From: UKL13-2 sp040006575 | GTDB taxonomy: Bacteria > Pseudomonadota > Gammaproteobacteria > Burkholderiales > Usitatibacteraceae | Reading direction: 5' to 3' | Assembly: GCA_040006575.1 (NCBI GenBank) | Contig: JBDTWS010000056.1 | Location: forward strand, 1-20,866 | Length of the DNA: 20,866 nucleotides | Shown here: piece by piece, positions 13,541 to 20,866 of the stretch | Layout: each line of letters opens with the position of its first letter | Position numbering within the stretch: the first letter of the stretch is position 1 | Position numbers and translations under genes: made by a program | Notes under the pieces: generated by a model | Database searches by the model: none | What the model was told of the DNA's origin: nothing | Seen by the model: only the letters and a program-made list of their open reading frames with translations

Positions 13541-14512
13541 ATGAGCACACAAAAATTCAACTTCCTGGATTTCGAGCAACCCATCGCCGAACTGGAAACC
13601 AAGATCGACGAACTGCGTTACGTGCAGGACGATTCGGCCGTCGACATTTCGGCCGAGATCGACAAGCTCGCCAAGAAAAACCAGACGCTGACCAAGGACA
13701 TCTACGCCAAGCTGAACGCCTGGCAGATTTCCCAAGTCGCACGTCATCCGCAGCGGCCCTACACGCTCGACTACATCGGCATGATCATGACCGACTTCGA
13801 AGAGCTGCATGGTGATCGCGCCTACGCGGACGACCCGGCTATTGTCGGTGGACTGGCGCGTTTCAATGGGCAAAGCGTCATGGTGATCGGGCACCAAAAA
13901 GGCCGCGACACCAAGGACCGCACCTATCGCAATTTCGGCATGCCCAAGCCGGAGGGCTATCGCAAGGCATTGCGCCTGATGAAGCTCGCCGAAAAGTTCG
14001 GTGTACCACTGGTGACGTTTATCGACACGCCGGGCGCCTATCCGGGTGTGGGTGCTGAAGAGCGCGGACAGTCGGAAGCAATCGGCCACAACCTGTATGT
14101 GCTGGCGGGGCTGCGCATTCCGATCATCTGCACCATCATCGGCGAGGGCGGATCGGGCGGCGCGCTGGCGATTGCGGTCGGCGATGTCACCTACATGCTG
14201 CAGTACTCGACGTATTCGGTGATCACGCCGGAAGGTTGCGCGGCGATTTTGTGGAAAGACTCGGGGCGTGCTTCGGAGGCAGCGGAAGCGCTTTGCATCA
14301 CCGCGCCCAAACTCAAGGCGCTCGGCCTTGTCGATAAAGTCTTGAACGAACCGCTGGGTGGCGCGCATCGCGACCCGCAGGCCATGGCCATCACACTGAA
14401 AAAATCCATCGCGGATTCGCTGAAAACGCTCGCTGAAAAAACGCCGGACAAGCTGGTGCAGGAACGGCAGAAAAAATTTCTTGAGCTGGGCAAATTCAAA
14501 GAGCTGGGCTAG
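13541..14512 (+). CDS. accA: Acetyl-CoA carboxylase carboxyltransferase subunit alpha
   Basis: 323 residues, typical of AccA. With AccD it transfers the carboxyl group from biotin to acetyl-CoA, making malonyl-CoA for fatty acid synthesis. The N-terminal helical part (NFLDFEQPIAELETKIDEL) is followed by the crotonase-fold core: HGDRAYADDPAIVGGLARF, GHQKGRDT, FGMPKPEGYRKALRLMKLAEKFG, TFIDTPGAYPGVGAEERGQ, then the oxyanion-hole region IGEGGSGGALAI and the STYSVITPEGCA segment. All are intact. The start is the only one that fits the family, though the ribosome binding site is weak. It is divergent from the ATR operon and followed by palindrome copy B and tilS. Confidence 0.98.
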   Translation: MSTQKFNFLDFEQPIAELETKIDELRYVQDDSAVDISAEIDKLAKKNQTLTKDIYAKLNAWQISQVARHPQRPYTLDYIGMIMTDFEELHGDRAYADDPAIVGGLARFNGQSVMVIGHQKGRDTKDRTYRNFGMPKPEGYRKALRLMKLAEKFGVPLVTFIDTPGAYPGVGAEERGQSEAIGHNLYVLAGLRIPIICTIIGEGGSGGALAIAVGDVTYMLQYSTYSVITPEGCAAILWKDSGRASEAAEALCITAPKLKALGLVDKVLNEPLGGAHRDPQAMAITLKKSIADSLKTLAEKTPDKLVQERQKKFLELGKFKELG

Positions 14513-14536
14513 CGTTCTTGCGAAAATTTCGGGCGC

Positions 14537-14602
14537 GAACTCCAGAATGGGTGCGGCTCACAGCGATAAAATGGCCTGGGAGCCGCCCGCACGCTTGAGT
14601 TT
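14537..14602 (+). repeat. 66-nt palindromic element, copy B
   Basis: It starts GAACTCCAG, has AAAATGGCC at 14568-14576 (offset 31, as in copy A) and ends TTGAGTTT. It aligns to copy A without gaps at 40 of 66 positions. Its arms have drifted, but GCGGCTC (14553-14559) and GAGCCGC (14580-14586) still pair, so an inner stem is kept. It lies 24 nt after accA and ends 26 nt before tilS, so it would sit in the tilS leader or promoter region. Confidence 0.75.
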
Positions 14603-14628
14603 GGCCTTCAATTCGACAGAAACGAAGT

Positions 14629-15618
14629 ATGCCCCGCGAAATGGCTTCCAGCAAAACCCTTGAGGAAACAGTCGGCGCGGTACTGCTGCGCCAGGACGTG
14701 CAGAGCCGCCGCATTTGCGTAGGACTTTCCGGCGGACTGGATTCAATTTCGCTACTGCATGTGCTCGCGGCCTTGCGCGATAAATCTGCATTCGCACTCT
14801 CGGCACTGCATGTTCATCATGGCCTCAGCCCCAATGCGGACGCATGGGCCGCATTTTGCCAATCGTTTTGTGCGAGCCGAAATATTCCACTGCTCGTCAC
14901 CCGTGTGACCTTGGATCGCAACGCCCCCGGCGGCATCGAAGCGCTGGCGCGCGCGCAACGCTACGCCGCGTTCAATGAGGTCGACGCAGATTTTATTGCG
15001 CTGGCACAGCACGCCGACGACCAGGCCGAAACTGTCCTGCATCAACTCCTGCGCGGCACGGGGCTGAAGGGCATGGCCGGCATGGGCGAGACCCGGCAGT
15101 TGCGTGACGGCCTCACTTTATTGCGTCCATTCCTGTCCGTTGCACGCAGTGATATCGAAGCCTATGCGCAAGAGCACGGCTTGAAATGGATCGAAGACGA
15201 ATCCAACACCGACACGCAATACACGCGCAATTTCCTGCGGCTCGAGGTGATGCCCCAACTGGCTGCGCGATTCCCGCATTACCGCGAATCGTTCGCGCGC
15301 GCCGGGCGGCATGCGAGCGAAGCCGACGAGATGCTGGCGGCACTGGCGGCCATCGATTTGAAATGGGACGGCAAGACGGCATTTGCCGACCTGCTGGATA
15401 CGTTGCCGTCGATGCGGCAGGTCAATGCCCTCTATCACTGGTTGCAATGGATGCGGCCGGCAGGTTTGGGTGAATCGGTCATTCCATCGCGTGCCCAACT
15501 TGCCACATGGGCCGGGCAATTATTTCGCGAAACGCCCACCGACAAGCCACATCAGGCAGGCGGTCACGATTTCGTCATTCGCCGGCGCAAAAATGTGCTG
15601 TTCCTCGATTGGAAATAG
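14629..15618 (+). CDS. tilS: tRNA(Ile)-lysidine synthase, short form
   Basis: 329 residues. TilS adds lysine to C34 of the CAU-anticodon tRNA-Ile, so that it reads AUA. The N-type ATP pyrophosphatase P-loop is SGGLDS (34-39). HVHHGLSPNADAWAAFC, EALARAQRYAAF, AQHADDQAETVLHQLLRGTGLKG and WIEDESNTDTQYTRNFLRLEVMP are characteristic. It is about 100 residues shorter than E. coli TilS and appears to lack the separate C-terminal domain, ending after a short FVIRRRKNVLFLDW segment; some family members are naturally short. The frame is uninterrupted up to the stop. Starts at 14629 and 14641 are both possible, with no strong ribosome site for either. Confidence 0.95.
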   Translation: MPREMASSKTLEETVGAVLLRQDVQSRRICVGLSGGLDSISLLHVLAALRDKSAFALSALHVHHGLSPNADAWAAFCQSFCASRNIPLLVTRVTLDRNAPGGIEALARAQRYAAFNEVDADFIALAQHADDQAETVLHQLLRGTGLKGMAGMGETRQLRDGLTLLRPFLSVARSDIEAYAQEHGLKWIEDESNTDTQYTRNFLRLEVMPQLAARFPHYRESFARAGRHASEADEMLAALAAIDLKWDGKTAFADLLDTLPSMRQVNALYHWLQWMRPAGLGESVIPSRAQLATWAGQLFRETPTDKPHQAGGHDFVIRRRKNVLFLDWK

Positions 15619-15649
15619 CGAGAAGACCACCATATCAACGGCCATTCCA

Positions 15650-15658
15650 TGATAAAAT
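15650..15658 (+). promoter_or_regulatory. Candidate extended -10 for ndk
   Basis: TGATAAAAT is an extended -10 (TGN plus TAAAAT, five of six), 35 nt before the ndk ATG in an AT-rich patch. No strong -35 is seen. It probably drives ndk and perhaps rlmN. Confidence 0.5.
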
Positions 15659-15693
15659 TTAACGTTTTCATCAAGTTATCAAGGATTCTTTAA

Positions 15694-16131
15694 ATGGCAA
15701 CCGAACTTAGCACCGAGCGCACGCTCTCCATTATCAAACCCGACGCCGTCGCCAAGAACGTCATCGGCGAGATCTACTCCCGTTTTGAAAAGGCCGGCCT
15801 CAAGGTTGTGGCCGCCCGCATGACGCATCTTTCGCGCACCGAAGCCGAAGGTTTCTACGCCGTGCACAAGGCGCGTCCGTTCTTCAACGACCTCGTGTCA
15901 TTCATGATTTCCGGCCCGGTGATGATCCAGGTGTTGGAAGGTGAGGGCGCGATCCTGAAACATCGCGACCTGATGGGCGCGACCGATCCGAAGAAAGCCG
16001 CTGCCGGCACCATCCGCGCCGACTTCGCCGATTCAATCGACGCCAATGCCGTTCACGGTTCCGATGCAGCTGAAACCGCTGCCGTTGAAATCGCCTATTA
16101 CTTCCCGGCGCTCAACGTCTATTCGCGTTAA
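15694..16131 (+). CDS. ndk: Nucleoside diphosphate kinase
   Basis: 145 residues, close to the usual family length. It passes the gamma phosphate of ATP to nucleoside diphosphates through a phosphohistidine. The catalytic histidine is His121 in NAVHGSD. TLSIIKPDAVAKNVIG at the N-terminus, the RPFFNDLVSFMISGPV loop and MGATDPKKAAAGTIR complete the nucleotide site. AAGGA lies eight to nine nt before the ATG, and an extended -10 lies upstream. rlmN begins eight nt after the stop, so the two are probably co-transcribed. ndk-rlmN-pilW-rodZ-ispG is a common betaproteobacterial order. Confidence 0.98.
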   Translation: MATELSTERTLSIIKPDAVAKNVIGEIYSRFEKAGLKVVAARMTHLSRTEAEGFYAVHKARPFFNDLVSFMISGPVMIQVLEGEGAILKHRDLMGATDPKKAAAGTIRADFADSIDANAVHGSDAAETAAVEIAYYFPALNVYSR

Positions 16132-16139
16132 TTTGCAAA

Positions 16140-17282
16140 ATGGCCGTTCCCCAGCACGCCAAAGGCGATAAACCCAACCTCCTGGGCATGACCTTGCCCG
16201 AGATGACGGCGTTTTTCGCGGAGATGGGGGAAAAGCCTTTCCGCGCCAAACAGGTGTTCCGCTGGATTCACCATTTTGGCGCGGACAATTTCGAGGCGAT
16301 GACCGATCTCGCCAAATCGCTGCGGGAGAAACTCCCCTCCGTGGCGAGCATCACCCCGCCCAAGCTCATGACCGAACAGGCATCGAAAGACGGCACACGC
16401 AAGTGGCTGCTCGATGTCGGCACCGGCAATGGCATCGAGGTCGTGTTCATTCCCGAAGACGATCGCGGCACCTTGTGTGTGTCATCACAGGTCGGCTGTG
16501 CGCTCGACTGCACGTTCTGTTCGACCGGCAAGCAAGGCTTCAATCGCAATCTCACCAGCGCCGAAATCATCGGCCAGTTGTGGTGGGCCAACCGTGCGCT
16601 GGGCCGTGATCCCAAGGGTGACCGCATCGTCAGCAATGTGGTGATGATGGGCATGGGTGAGCCGCTGGCCAATTTCGACAACGTAACGTCGTCGATGGAC
16701 ATCATGCTGGATGACCATGGTTACGGACTTTCGCGCCGCCGCGTGACGCTTTCCACGAGCGGTGTAGTGCCGAATTTGAAACGCCTGAAGGACCGCTGCC
16801 CGGTCGCATTGGCGGTGTCACTGCATGCGCCCAACGATGCGTTGCGCGATGTGCTGGTGCCGATCAACCAGAAATATCCGCTCGCCGAATTGCTGGCCAC
16901 GATTCGCGATTACCTTGAAGCCGCGCCGCGCGATTTTGTGACCTTCGAGTACGTGATGCTCGATGGCGTCAACGATTCGGTGCAGCATGCGCATCAACTG
17001 GTGGAACTGGTGGGCGACCTGTCGTGCAAGTTCAACCTGATTCCGTGGAATCCGTTTCCCGATGCGCCCTACAAGCGTTCCAGCAACAACGCCATCCATC
17101 GTTTTCGCCAGGTGTTGCAGGATGCAGGATTCATCGTCACCGTCCGCAAAACCCGTGGCGATGATATCGATGCCGCCTGCGGCCAGCTGGCAGGGCAGGT
17201 CGTCGATAAATCCAATCGTACACAAGGTACCCAGGTCATCAACGTCGTGCGCGCCGCTGCGCAGTTACCGCAGGTAAACTGA
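16140..17282 (+). CDS. rlmN: Dual-specificity 23S rRNA A2503 / tRNA A37 C2-methyltransferase
   Basis: 380 residues, a radical SAM enzyme that methylates C2 of A2503 in 23S rRNA and of A37 in some tRNAs. The [4Fe-4S] motif is CALDCTFCSTG (Cys120, Cys124, Cys127). The two mechanistic cysteines correspond to Cys113 (TLCVSSQ) and Cys347 (DAACGQL). MMGMGEPLANFDN, LSTSGVVPNL, AVSLHAPND and NLIPWNPFP are RlmN signatures. The N-terminal helical domain has EKPFRAKQVFRWIH. The start lies eight nt after ndk without a clear Shine-Dalgarno sequence, so coupled translation is likely. Confidence 0.98.
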   Translation: MAVPQHAKGDKPNLLGMTLPEMTAFFAEMGEKPFRAKQVFRWIHHFGADNFEAMTDLAKSLREKLPSVASITPPKLMTEQASKDGTRKWLLDVGTGNGIEVVFIPEDDRGTLCVSSQVGCALDCTFCSTGKQGFNRNLTSAEIIGQLWWANRALGRDPKGDRIVSNVVMMGMGEPLANFDNVTSSMDIMLDDHGYGLSRRRVTLSTSGVVPNLKRLKDRCPVALAVSLHAPNDALRDVLVPINQKYPLAELLATIRDYLEAAPRDFVTFEYVMLDGVNDSVQHAHQLVELVGDLSCKFNLIPWNPFPDAPYKRSSNNAIHRFRQVLQDAGFIVTVRKTRGDDIDAACGQLAGQVVDKSNRTQGTQVINVVRAAAQLPQVN

Positions 17283-17298
17283 TAGCACTACGGGGAGA

Positions 17299-18093
17299 AT
17301 GCAATTGAAAAATAAATTCGTTGGCGCAGGCAGGATGGCGACGTTGTTGTTGGCCGGTGCGCTAAGTGCCTGCGTTTCGCAAACCACCATCGAAGTGAAG
17401 CCCGCTGAACAAGCCGCCAACAGCGGACCGATACAGCGTGCACAGGTACGCACTGAACTGGCCGGCGAATATTACCGGGTCGGTAACCTGGGTGCGGCAC
17501 TGGAAGCGGCGCAGCAGGCGACGACGATATCGCCCGTGTATGCGCCGGCGTACAACATGCTGGGCATCATTCACATGCAGCTCGGGCAGGATGCCAAGGC
17601 GGTGCAGGCCTTCGAGCAGGCGGTGAAGCTCGCGCCCAATGATTCGGAAATGCTCAACAACTACGGCTGGTTCATCTGCCAGCGGCAAAGTCCCAAGCAG
17701 GCCATGCCGTATTTCCAGGCGGCGTTGAAAGACCCGCTGTACAACAGCCCCGAACGGGCCATGCATAACGCCGGTGTCTGCGCCGCGAAGTCGGGCGATC
17801 CGACCACCGCTGAAGCGCAGTTCCGCGCAGCGTTGGTGCGGCAGCCGCAATATGCGCCGACCTTGCTGGCACTCGCGGAACTGGTGTTCTCGCAAGGACG
17901 GGTGCGCGAAGCCGATGCGCTGCTGGTACGCCACATGCAGGTAATGCAGGCATCTGGCGCTGATGCATTGTTGCTGGGCGTGCGTATCGCGCGCGCCACC
18001 GGTGACAAGGCAGCAGAGACCAGCTACGCGCAGCAATTGCGCCGCCGTTTCCCTGATTCGCCGCAACTGCGTTTTGCGACGGAAGTGCGTTGA
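17299..18093 (+). CDS. pilW: Type IV pilus biogenesis/stability lipoprotein PilW (PilF)
   Basis: 264 residues. The lipoprotein signal ends LAGALSAC, with lipidation at Cys25 and Val next, so outer-membrane sorting is expected. TPR repeats fill about 50-230, including YAPAYNMLGIIHMQLGQDAK, NDSEMLNNYGWFICQ and PTLLALAELVFSQGR. PilW/PilF is the pilotin that helps PilQ secretin multimerise. The NNYGWF motif and the position after rlmN and before rodZ support it. GGGGAG (17292-17297) lies only one nt before the ATG at 17299, but seven nt before an in-frame TTG at 17305, so the true start may be TTG. The product would differ by two residues only. Confidence 0.93.
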   Translation: MQLKNKFVGAGRMATLLLAGALSACVSQTTIEVKPAEQAANSGPIQRAQVRTELAGEYYRVGNLGAALEAAQQATTISPVYAPAYNMLGIIHMQLGQDAKAVQAFEQAVKLAPNDSEMLNNYGWFICQRQSPKQAMPYFQAALKDPLYNSPERAMHNAGVCAAKSGDPTTAEAQFRAALVRQPQYAPTLLALAELVFSQGRVREADALLVRHMQVMQASGADALLLGVRIARATGDKAAETSYAQQLRRRFPDSPQLRFATEVR

Positions 18094-18099
18094 CGCGTT

Positions 18100-19215
18100 A
18101 TGGCGGATATCAGATCCATTACCAGCGCTGGCGCTAGCGACAAAACAGTCCCAGCCGCAGTGGATGAGGTGCAGGCTGTGACCGCATCGAACGATGCCAT
18201 CGCCCCGGACAACGCTGCAGGCAATGCGCCATCCGCAGTGACCGCTTCGGTCGGCAGCATTCTGCGTGCCGCTCGCGAAAAACTCGGACTCTCAGCGAAC
18301 GACGTCGCGACCAAGCTGCGAATGGGCTTGAAACAGGTTAACGCGCTGGAGAATTCCGATTACGCGCAATTGCCCACGGGCACTTTCCTGCGCGGCTTTG
18401 TTCGCAACTACGCCAAAGCGGTTTCGCTGAAGCCCGACGAGGTGCTGGCCGTGCTGGAAACCACCCACGTGGCGGCAGCGCCGGTGAAAGCCTCCTCGGT
18501 CGTTGTGCCCAACCAGCAGAACATCAAGGTGCCGATCCCCGGTGGCGACCTGGCCTCACCAAAAGGGCGTGCATTCGTTATCGGCATCGTGGTGCTGCTG
18601 CTGCTCGCCGCCGTCTGGTACTGGTGGGAATATGTGCTGCCATATCGCGCCGAAGGCGGGCGCACCAGGGCCGCCGCCACGCAGTCGATCGCAGTGCCCG
18701 CGCCGGCAACGTCGACGGATTTGCCTGCAGCCGCGCCTATGCAACCGCAGCCCGGCGCAGGGACGGATTCCAGCGCCAACGCCAATGTGGCAATCTCGAG
18801 ATCCGTTATTTCATCGCCCGCTCAAGCACCTGAAAAAGCCGTGGTCGCGCCGACCCCGGAACTGGTCGCGCGACCGGCTCGACAATCTCCTACGCCACTC
18901 CCAACGCCACCGGTCACAACATCCGTCACACCTGACACAGCCGCAGCACGTCCTGCGACGGTACCCGCGGGAAGTGCCACACTGGGCTTTACCTTCTCAG
19001 GCGAATCGTGGGTGAGGGTGACCGATTCCACCGGCAAAACTGTGCTGTCTCGCCTGTTCAAATCCGGTGATGCGGAAGAGGTGATCGGCAAAGCCCCATT
19101 CTCGGTATTGATCGGCAATGCCAAGGCCACGCGCATGGCGCTCAACGGCCAGGAGTTCGCAATCGACAGCTACGTGAACCCGAATGGCTCAACCGCCCGC
19201 TTGACCGTGAAATAA
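18100..19215 (+). CDS. rodZ: RodZ-like cytoskeletal membrane protein
   Basis: 371 residues. A disordered Ala-rich N-terminus (1-48) comes before a Cro/Xre-type helix-turn-helix (about 50-115: VGSILRAAREKLGLSANDVA, ALENSDYAQLPTGTFLRGFV). One transmembrane helix lies at about 158-175, then a periplasmic Pro/Ala/Thr-rich linker (185-290) and a C-terminal beta domain (DUF4115, about 294-370: LGFTFSGESWVRVTDSTGK). RodZ anchors MreB to the inner membrane and shapes the rod cell. The N-terminal extension before the HTH is longer than usual; a later start is not supported by an obvious ribosome site. It begins seven nt after pilW, so they share an operon. Confidence 0.93.
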   Translation: MADIRSITSAGASDKTVPAAVDEVQAVTASNDAIAPDNAAGNAPSAVTASVGSILRAAREKLGLSANDVATKLRMGLKQVNALENSDYAQLPTGTFLRGFVRNYAKAVSLKPDEVLAVLETTHVAAAPVKASSVVVPNQQNIKVPIPGGDLASPKGRAFVIGIVVLLLLAAVWYWWEYVLPYRAEGGRTRAAATQSIAVPAPATSTDLPAAAPMQPQPGAGTDSSANANVAISRSVISSPAQAPEKAVVAPTPELVARPARQSPTPLPTPPVTTSVTPDTAAARPATVPAGSATLGFTFSGESWVRVTDSTGKTVLSRLFKSGDAEEVIGKAPFSVLIGNAKATRMALNGQEFAIDSYVNPNGSTARLTVK

Positions 19216-19300
19216 GCGGCCTCGCGCAGCGATCGTAAGCAACGCCAAAACAGCGGCCACAGGCCATCGGACTCCCTCCAGAAAGACAGCAGGACTTCGC

Positions 19301-20578
19301 ATGTTCGACACAATTCCCCGCCGCAAATCGCGGCAAGTCATGATCGGCCAGGTGGCCGTGGGTGGCGGCGCGCCGGTGGTGGTGCAGTCCATGACCAATA
19401 CCGATACCGAAGACGTCGCCGGCACCATCACCCAGGTAGCCGCGCTGGCTCGCGCTGGTTCGGAAGCCGTGCGCATCACCGTGAATACGATGGAAGCGGC
19501 TCGTGCCGTGCCGAAGATTCGCGCGGGGCTCGATGCCATGGGCGTCAACGTGCCGCTGGTGGGTGATTTTCATTTCAATGGTCACAAGCTGCTCACCGAA
19601 GTACCCGATTGCGCGATAGCGCTTGCCAAGCTGCGCATCAATCCCGGCAACGTAGGGCAGGGCAGCCGGCGTGATGACCAGTTCGGCGCAATGATTGAAG
19701 CGGCCGTGAAGTTTGATAAACCCGTGCGCATCGGCGTCAACTGGGGATCACTCGACCCCGAACTGATCGCGCGCATGATGGATGAAAACGGCCACGCCGC
19801 ACAGCCGTTGGCGGCTGATGCCGTGATGCGCGAGGCGCTTATCGTTTCCGCGCTGCAGAGTGCCTCCCGTGCAGAACAACTGGGATTGGCCGGGAACAAA
19901 ATTATCCTGTCCTGCAAAGTCAGTGCGGTGCAGGATTTAATCGCCGTTTATCGCGACCTGGCAAAGCGCTGTGACTATCCGTTGCACCTGGGATTGACCG
20001 AAGCGGGCATGGGCTCAAAGGGCATCGTCGCCTCGACGGCCGCGCTGGCCGTGTTGTTGCAGGAAGGCATCGGCGACACGATCCGCATTTCGCTGACACC
20101 CGAACCGAACGGTGATCGCACCAAGGAAGTCATCGTGGCGCAGGAAATCCTGCAGACGATGGGGCTGCGGTCATTCACGCCGATGGTGGCGGCATGCCCG
20201 GGCTGCGGACGCACCACCAGTACGTTCTTCCAGGAACTGGCGGAAAAGATCCAGACCTATTTGCGCGAGCAGATGCCGGTCTGGAAAGACCAGTTTCCGG
20301 GTGTGGAGGAAATGCACGTCGCCGTGATGGGCTGCGTGGTGAACGGGCCGGGAGAGTCGAAGCTTGCCGACATCGGCATCTCTTTGCCGGGATCGGGCGA
20401 GCGTCCGGTGGCGCCGGTGTTCATCGATGGCGAAAAGGCGGTCACGCTCAAAGGCGAGCGCATCGCTGAAGAATTCCAGGCGCTGGTGGATGATTACGTC
20501 AGGAAAAACTACGCGCCGGGCGTGGAACGAAAAGCGAAATCGCGCAAGAAAGAAATACCGATCAAGGCGGTCGCCTGA
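19301..20578 (+). CDS. ispG: 4-hydroxy-3-methylbut-2-en-1-yl diphosphate synthase (flavodoxin type)
   Basis: 425 residues. It reductively opens methylerythritol cyclodiphosphate to HMBPP, the next-to-last step of the MEP isoprenoid pathway. The TIM-barrel part has PVVVQSMTNTDTEDVAGT, PLVGDFHFNG, LRINPGNVG and LGLTEAGMGSKG. The [4Fe-4S] ligands are Cys299 and Cys302 (ACPGCGRT) and Cys345 (MGCVVNGPGE), with the catalytic Glu352. A short basic tail (KRKAKSRKKE-like, about 407-418) follows. AGGA lies eight nt before the ATG. It sits 85 nt after rodZ, without a visible terminator between. Palindrome copy C is 47 nt beyond its stop. Confidence 0.98.
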   Translation: MFDTIPRRKSRQVMIGQVAVGGGAPVVVQSMTNTDTEDVAGTITQVAALARAGSEAVRITVNTMEAARAVPKIRAGLDAMGVNVPLVGDFHFNGHKLLTEVPDCAIALAKLRINPGNVGQGSRRDDQFGAMIEAAVKFDKPVRIGVNWGSLDPELIARMMDENGHAAQPLAADAVMREALIVSALQSASRAEQLGLAGNKIILSCKVSAVQDLIAVYRDLAKRCDYPLHLGLTEAGMGSKGIVASTAALAVLLQEGIGDTIRISLTPEPNGDRTKEVIVAQEILQTMGLRSFTPMVAACPGCGRTTSTFFQELAEKIQTYLREQMPVWKDQFPGVEEMHVAVMGCVVNGPGESKLADIGISLPGSGERPVAPVFIDGEKAVTLKGERIAEEFQALVDDYVRKNYAPGVERKAKSRKKEIPIKAVA

Positions 20579-20625
20579 GTTTCTAGAAATCGTTAGCGCG
20601 GGCTTTTTTACGAAAATCAGCAATT

Positions 20626-20691
20626 AAACTCAAGCACTGGTGCGCGTTTCCGAGTAAAAATGCCCCGTGAATGGCGTCCACCCTGGAGTTT
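20626..20691 (+). repeat. 66-nt palindromic element, copy C
   Basis: It starts AAACTCAAGCACTGG, has AAAATG at 20657-20662 (offset 31, as in A and B) and ends CTGGAGTTT, followed by CAGTTTGAAAGCG. It aligns to copy A without gaps at 46 of 66 positions. The outer arms pair imperfectly (AAACTC/GAGTTT plus scattered pairs). It lies 47 nt after ispG. A T6 run just upstream (20604-20609) has no matching stem. Confidence 0.8.
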
Positions 20692-20866
20692 CAGTTTGAA
20701 AGCGTATATTCGGCGAACGTTTCGCGTTCAGTGCATCGCCTCAGCCACGACCATGATTCAACTGGCGGCCCACCACTAAAGCCCTGTAAAATAGCGTGTT
20801 TTCCGCCACAACTGACGCCGTCATGGTGTCATCGACGCATTTTCCGCAAAGTTTCCCGCACCAATG
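20692..20866. other. Right-edge region ahead of the next gene
   Basis: No complete gene is seen. A -10-like TAAAAT lies at 20787-20792. A frame opening at ATG 20823 stays open to the edge, and another ATG occupies the last three bases. Either could begin the next rightward gene. hisS often follows ispG in related genomes, but too little coding sequence is present to name it. Confidence 0.4.

Noticed and set aside
13445..14368. 308 extra codons open upstream of the ATR gene on the minus strand
   Set aside because: Entirely antisense to accA, whose protein is unmistakable. ATR homology and a -10 element both fix the start at 13444.
17362..18066. 234-codon minus-strand frame over pilW
   Set aside because: Antisense shadow; Arg/His-rich composition, no motif, and PilW is well supported.
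1..20866. CRISPR array, integrase, transposase or phage genes
   Set aside because: No regularly spaced repeats and no such protein in any frame; all large frames are housekeeping genes or their shadows.

Overview
The window looks like a chromosomal segment from a GC-rich Gram-negative bacterium, most likely a betaproteobacterium. The reasons are the gene neighbourhoods (lpxH and a cyclophilin gene divergent from cysS; ndk-rlmN-pilW-rodZ-ispG in a row), the lipid A enzyme LpxH, the type IV pilus lipoprotein PilW and the MEP-pathway enzyme IspG. Almost all of it is housekeeping DNA. I saw no phage, insertion sequence, CRISPR array, tRNA or rRNA gene.

Layout. 1-404: the 3' end of metZ (+). 401-4341: a leftward cluster read from 4341 down: a TPR/NTF2-like exported protein, an L,D-transpeptidase with the same C-terminal domain, an exported cyclophilin, then lpxH behind a hairpin terminator. 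After a 326-nt gap come rightward cysS, tldD and a Tat-exported msrB. 8421-11593 is the most interesting stretch: a promoter, a 21-codon leader peptide with eight consecutive aromatic codons, an intrinsic terminator, an AroG-type DAHP synthase, a second and divergent DAHP synthase-like gene, and btuF. Converging on btuF is a leftward operon of PduO-type cobalamin adenosyltransferase, ECF sigma factor and anti-sigma factor (13444 down to 11590). From 13541 rightward: accA, tilS, ndk, rlmN, pilW, rodZ, ispG.

How the parts relate. The leader plus terminator has the architecture of a ribosome-mediated attenuator that would tie entry into the shikimate pathway to Phe/Tyr/Trp-tRNA charging. The second enzyme of that operon keeps the type I-beta substrate-binding motifs, but two of its expected metal ligands are changed. 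Cobalamin uptake (btuF) and adenosylation (ATR) face each other tail to tail.

The main unexplained structure is a dispersed 66-nt palindromic element. It occurs three times (6088-6153, 14537-14602, 20626-20691), always just downstream of a rightward gene, always exactly 66 nt, with AAAATG at the same internal position. A second recurring pattern is a -10-like hexamer exactly six nt before an ATG that lacks a clear Shine-Dalgarno sequence (lpxH, the aromatic leader, ATR), which suggests leaderless transcripts. All functional statements come from reading motifs and recalling families; no database search was run.
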